Source: Erinaceus europaeus | Lineage: Eukaryota; Chordata; Mammalia; Eulipotyphla; Erinaceidae | Reading direction: 5' to 3' | Assembly: GCF_950295315.1 (NCBI RefSeq) | Contig: NC_080179.1 | Span: 67,821,961 to 67,885,960, forward strand | DNA length: 64,000 nt | Shown here: piece by piece, positions 60,756 to 64,000 of the stretch | How the letters are laid out: every line of letters begins with the position of its first letter | Position numbering within the stretch: position 1 is the first letter of the stretch | Made by a program: the position numbers and the translations under genes | The notes under the pieces: generated by a model | Seen by the model: only the letters and a program-made list of their open reading frames with translations | What the model was told of the DNA's origin: nothing | Databases searched by the model: none

Positions 60756-62300
60756 ATTTACATGACAGTTATTCACACATTGATGCATTCTCTTCCCACC
60801 TAGATATCTGCACACACCACTAGCCAAATTCCCTCTTCACCTATGTGCCCTGGACAGTCCATGCCCTCCCCCATCTCCCCCTATTCCAGAGTCCTTTGCT
60901 TTGCTTATATACACCCACTTCAAGTTTCACTCTGCATTTCTCTTTTCTTTTTTCCTTACTTAGCTTGACTTTTGTCCTGGTTCATTTCTCCAATGTTTCT
61001 CCTTAGTTTAACCATTATTATAGGGTGTCGTGAGGTCCTTCTCTCATTACTTTTCAGTCTACTGATCACTCTTGCCTGGATTGACTTGTGTCTAGGTAAG
61101 GTACTTAAAGAGTTCACAGTTATGGAAATAAACAGTTGTTTCAATGTTATCTCAATCCCTGAGTTGAAGCACAGTGCTGTTAAAGCCTCTATTGTTCTTT
61201 TTCTTCCCTGTAGGCTATGATAGCCTGAGGGATTTTTACCTATAAGTAGGTATTTTAGCTTAATCACTCACTCCTGACCAAGAGATAAAGCAGGGTGGGG
61301 AAGAGATAGCACAGTGGTTATGCAAAGAGACTCCCACACCCCAAGGATCCAAAGCTCTGGGCTCAATTCAGCTTCTCTGAGGGCAGCTAGAGCGAGCTGG
61401 ACAGCACTGCTGGGCCCTGTAAATTTCTAAACAAGACTCATTTATAGTCTGTAGGTTCTGAGGCAATTATTCACTATGTTCTCATCAGGAGAACAATGTG
61501 GAGAGGTTCCCACTAAACAGCCCCACTGCTAGACCATAGTGGTGTAGCTGTTCCCCTGAGTTTCTTGGTCAGTTCTCTGCCCCACCCTATGTCAACACAG
61601 GGCTTCCTCCCCACTGCTGCTCCAGCCTCTGAAGGACAGTAGCAATGGAGACTCACAGTAGCATTTGGTGAGTCTTAGGGAGTCCTCTCCTCCCTTCAGC
61701 AGTCTTCTTGTTGTTAAAACGGACTGGAGGTGGCTCCTCAGCTGGTAAAGTGCTAAACTGTTACCAGCCTCTCAGGAGTAGATATGGGCTTTAGCCCCAA
61801 GAATCTCTCCTTAGGCTCCTCTCTGTCCACGAACCACATGTGTTTTCACTCACTGGTGACTTGGTGGGTTCCCAAAATAGTCCCAGTCTCGTGTGTTGTA
61901 GTCTCAGGTGAACTTTGATATTCCTTGTTCTTTAGAGAAGTTTCTCAACTGGGTAGAGCTGGAGGCCTGGGCAGAGTTGCGGTCTCTGGATGCTCTGATG
62001 ATCTGGTGGTTTCCCAAAGTAGTTCTAGTCCTGTCTTGTTGTGTCCCAGGTGGTCTCCTGCCTACCAGCATTATTTTCAGTCTTCTCTGATGTGTGCCAT
62101 CCTCACAGGTGTAAAGTGGTACCTCCTTGTTGTCTTTATTTGTATCTCTTTGATAATCAGTGACTTCGGGCATTTTTTGCATATGTCTGCTGGCCACCTG
62201 GATATCTTCTTTGGTGAAAATTCTATCCAGGTCCTCTCCCTATTTTTAATGAGGTTAGTTGTTTTTTCTTTCTGAGTTCTTTATATATTTTGATTACATA
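60756..62300 (-). mobile_element. L1-D, rearranged LINE-1
   Basis: On the minus strand, from right to left: a piece of ORF2 (62300 to about 62070; reverse of CAATATGTCTG-type ORF2 text equivalent to 15560-15790 of L1-A), then an L1 5' UTR (about 62070-61015) with two promoter-like units, then the first ~20 codons of ORF1 (ATG near 61011, MVKLRRNIGEMNQ), which run directly into an L1 3' UTR (about 60955-60756; GAAACTTGAAGTGGG, AAAGGACTCTGG). Almost all of ORF1 and ORF2 is missing between ORF1 start and 3' UTR. This 5' UTR is longer than that of L1-A and holds an antisense SINE-C. Confidence 0.72.
61296..61425 (+). mobile_element. SINE-C inside the L1-D 5' UTR
   Basis: GGGGAAGAGATAGCACAGTGG, TTATGCAAAGAGACTCCCAC, GGGCTCAATTCAGC and GAGCTGGACAGCACTGC. 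It is antisense to the L1. Its head corresponds to the short AGTCTCTTTGCATAACCACT segment kept in the L1-A and L1-B 5' UTRs. Confidence 0.75.
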
Positions 62301-62646
62301 CATTTATTTTCTCCTGGACTGCACATACATTTACTTTTTTATTGAGGACCATGATAATTAGTTGATGGATAGAAGTAACTTATGCCATAAATAATAACCT
62401 TGATATAGCTTTACAATCAGAAAAAAAAAGAGTGTAGTTTAAGTGTATTTATTTTATACCCTTTTTTAGGTTTTATAACTATCTTTTTATAATGATGATC
62501 TCTTAATAGGAGTGTTATGAAAGTGCTACTCACATCGTTAGTATTAATTAGAGTATTTGATTTGCCAGAAACTCATTCCCTCATTTTGATAAGACAGAAT
62601 GAATAAATCATGCAAAATAACTGTTACATTCCAAGGATTAAATCTT
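62301..62646. other. No recognised feature
   Basis: AT-rich; may hold more decayed L1 but I cannot align it. Confidence 0.4.
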
Positions 62647-62863
62647 TTTTTAAAACTTTTATTATCTTTATTTACTTATTGGATAGAGACAGCCATAAAT
62701 TGAGAGGGAAGGGGGAGATAGGAAGGGATAGAGAAAGAGAGACACCTCAACACTACTTCATCACTTGCAAAGCTTTCCCCCTGCAGGTGAGAACCAGGGC
62801 TTGGAACCCAGGTCCTTGAAAGTCATGACATGTGTGCTCAACTAGGTGCGCCACCACCCGGCC
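62647..62863 (-). mobile_element. SINE-B
   Basis: GGATAGAGACAGCCATAAATTG, GAGAGACACCTCAACACTAC, GCTTTCCCCCTGCAGGTG, head GTGCGCCACCACCCGGCCCC. Confidence 0.92.
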
Positions 62864-63131
62864 CCACGTGGTAAATCTTGAAAAGCAATTTTTATTACAT
62901 CATTTTTAGTATCTATGAAGATAACTAGTACTATTTTATCCTTCACATCACACTCTGTTTTCTATTAGGCAATAAAATAACGATACCTATTTGAGGAATG
63001 AAAACCTCTCTGTACCAAGGCATATCCCATAGACATTCTACACCGCAGCTTTATAGCAATGGGTAACAATTTCTTTTGTTCTTGAAGATCTTAAATTAGA
63101 GTATAACAGCAGGTTGTCTAGGTGTCTCAGT

Positions 63132-63335
63132 TATTTATTTACTTATTATCGGCTAGCGACTGGGAGAAATTGAGAGGGGAGGGGGAGATAGAAAGCAGAT
63201 GAGACAGAGAGACACCTCCATCACTGCTTTACCACTCGTGAAGCTTTCCCCCTGCAGGTGGGGACCAGGGGCCTGAACCTGGGTCCTTGTGCACTGTGAT
63301 GTGTGCGCTTAACCAGGTGCGCCACTGAGTGACCC
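63132..63335 (-). mobile_element. SINE-B
   Basis: GACTGGGAGAAATTGAGAGG, GAGACACCTCCATCACTGC, GCTTTCCCCCTGCAGGTGG, head AACCAGGTGCGCCACTG. Confidence 0.92.
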
Positions 63336-64000
63336 TTATGGATTTCTTAATTCAGATTTTCAACTGCATATTCCATTCACATATCTGTGCTTGTAAACAT
63401 TCATCACTGGGTGGTAGGGAAGAGAGAAGAAAAATGTGATTGGGAGCCACTTTACAGCAGCAACCTGAGTTTTCCAGTTGCAAATTGTTCTCAGCTCACA
63501 ATTCCAGACACTGATGTGGACCTGGGATCAGTGCTCTGAGCCTGCTTCCATTGTCTGGGACATGGCTGCAGACGGAAGGCGTGAGCACCTTCCAAGTTAC
63601 GTTTCAGAGATGCTTAGGGAGAAAAGGTTACACTGGTGGGAGAGGCGAGGAAAGACTGCTGGGAAGCATAGATGCTGCAGGAGACCTGAACCCATGGGAG
63701 ACCTGTACCTGCAGTCCCCAAGGCCCAGGGTCCCCACTCTGTCTTCCTATGAAAAAGATTCAGCTTCTCCTGTGAATACCACAGTGTCTTTAGCTGAATG
63801 GCATCTGTGTTGATTTTCAAGAAGTGTACAACTGCCAAAGGACACATTGGCTGGGTTGGGAAAAGATTTTATTTTACTTCTTATGGACTTTGCACAGCCA
63901 TTGTGCCATTTTATTGTTGCCATAACCTCTCACACATGCACAGGCTCACCATTCTGGGCTGTTTGCTGTTTCCAGAAAGAATAGCCCTGGAACTTCCTCT
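63336..64000. other. No recognised feature
   Basis: A 111-codon plus frame (63478-63813) and overlapping frames on both strands have no domain. Slightly more GC-rich than the average; no repeat placed. Confidence 0.4.

Noticed and set aside
63478..63813. 111-codon frame near the right edge as an exon
   Set aside because: Overlapping frames are open on both strands and no conserved motif is seen; no evidence for splice sites in phase.
1..64000. CRISPR arrays, bacterial operons, riboswitches or prophage
   Set aside because: The window is eukaryotic repeat-rich DNA; no array of direct repeats with unique spacers and no bacterial gene organisation was seen.

Overview
This is 64 kb of mammalian nuclear DNA almost entirely built from nested retrotransposons. 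I recognise no host protein-coding exon, no intact cellular gene and no structural RNA gene; the short open frames are chance frames or lie inside repeats. The organism is most likely a hedgehog (Erinaceidae). The commonest repeats are tRNA-derived SINEs with a GTAGCGCAG-type A box, a GGTTCRAGCCC B box, a CACCTGCAGG body and a CAACAATAA-rich tail, which I associate from memory with the ERI-type SINEs of hedgehogs. MER5A, MIR, an ancient L1M and an MLT-like LTR confirm a placental mammal. I use working names: SINE-A and SINE-B (each with or without a 3' extension that reads GGAGCAGTGGAT...GAGGCAAA), SINE-C (TAGCATAATGGTTATGCAA head) and SINE-D (GTGGATAAAGC head).

Layout. 1-10.6 kb: older repeats, including a long L1 3' UTR type (called L1-X here) carrying a 419-bp solo LTR. 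10.6-16.5 kb: L1-A, a full-length LINE-1 with a 14-bp target duplication, spoiled by one stop in ORF1 and one frameshift in ORF2. 16.5-20.7 kb: a hAT fossil split by an L1 tail, an L1-X copy, and a decayed L1 (L1-C) whose 5' UTR holds a 376-bp solo LTR with a 6-bp target duplication. 21-29.6 kb: SINEs, an ancient L1M and L1-X pieces. 29.9-35.7 kb: L1-B, a second full-length LINE-1 with more lesions, inserted in a SINE. 36-47 kb: SINEs, microsatellites, a 209-bp tandem duplication and a triple-target SINE nest. 48.0-53.3 kb: two complete but non-autonomous LTR retrotransposons (ERV-1, ERV-2) with paired LTRs, primer-binding sites and polypurine tracts but no recognisable gag, pol or env. 53.4-64 kb: SINEs, a MIR and a rearranged minus-strand L1 (L1-D).

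The elements fit a familiar economy. L1 ORF2 supplies the endonuclease and reverse transcriptase that move L1, and very probably the SINEs, which have A-rich or AATAAA-type tails and 11-18 bp target duplications. The ERV-like elements would need an unlinked betaretrovirus-like helper. The most interesting signals are the non-autonomous ERV pair, a tRNA-Gly 5' half embedded in both LTRs of ERV-1, a GC-rich insert inside ERV-2, an antisense SINE-C fragment built into the L1 5' UTR, and the alternative L1-X 3' UTR. All alignments were done by eye, so boundaries are approximate unless a target duplication is given.
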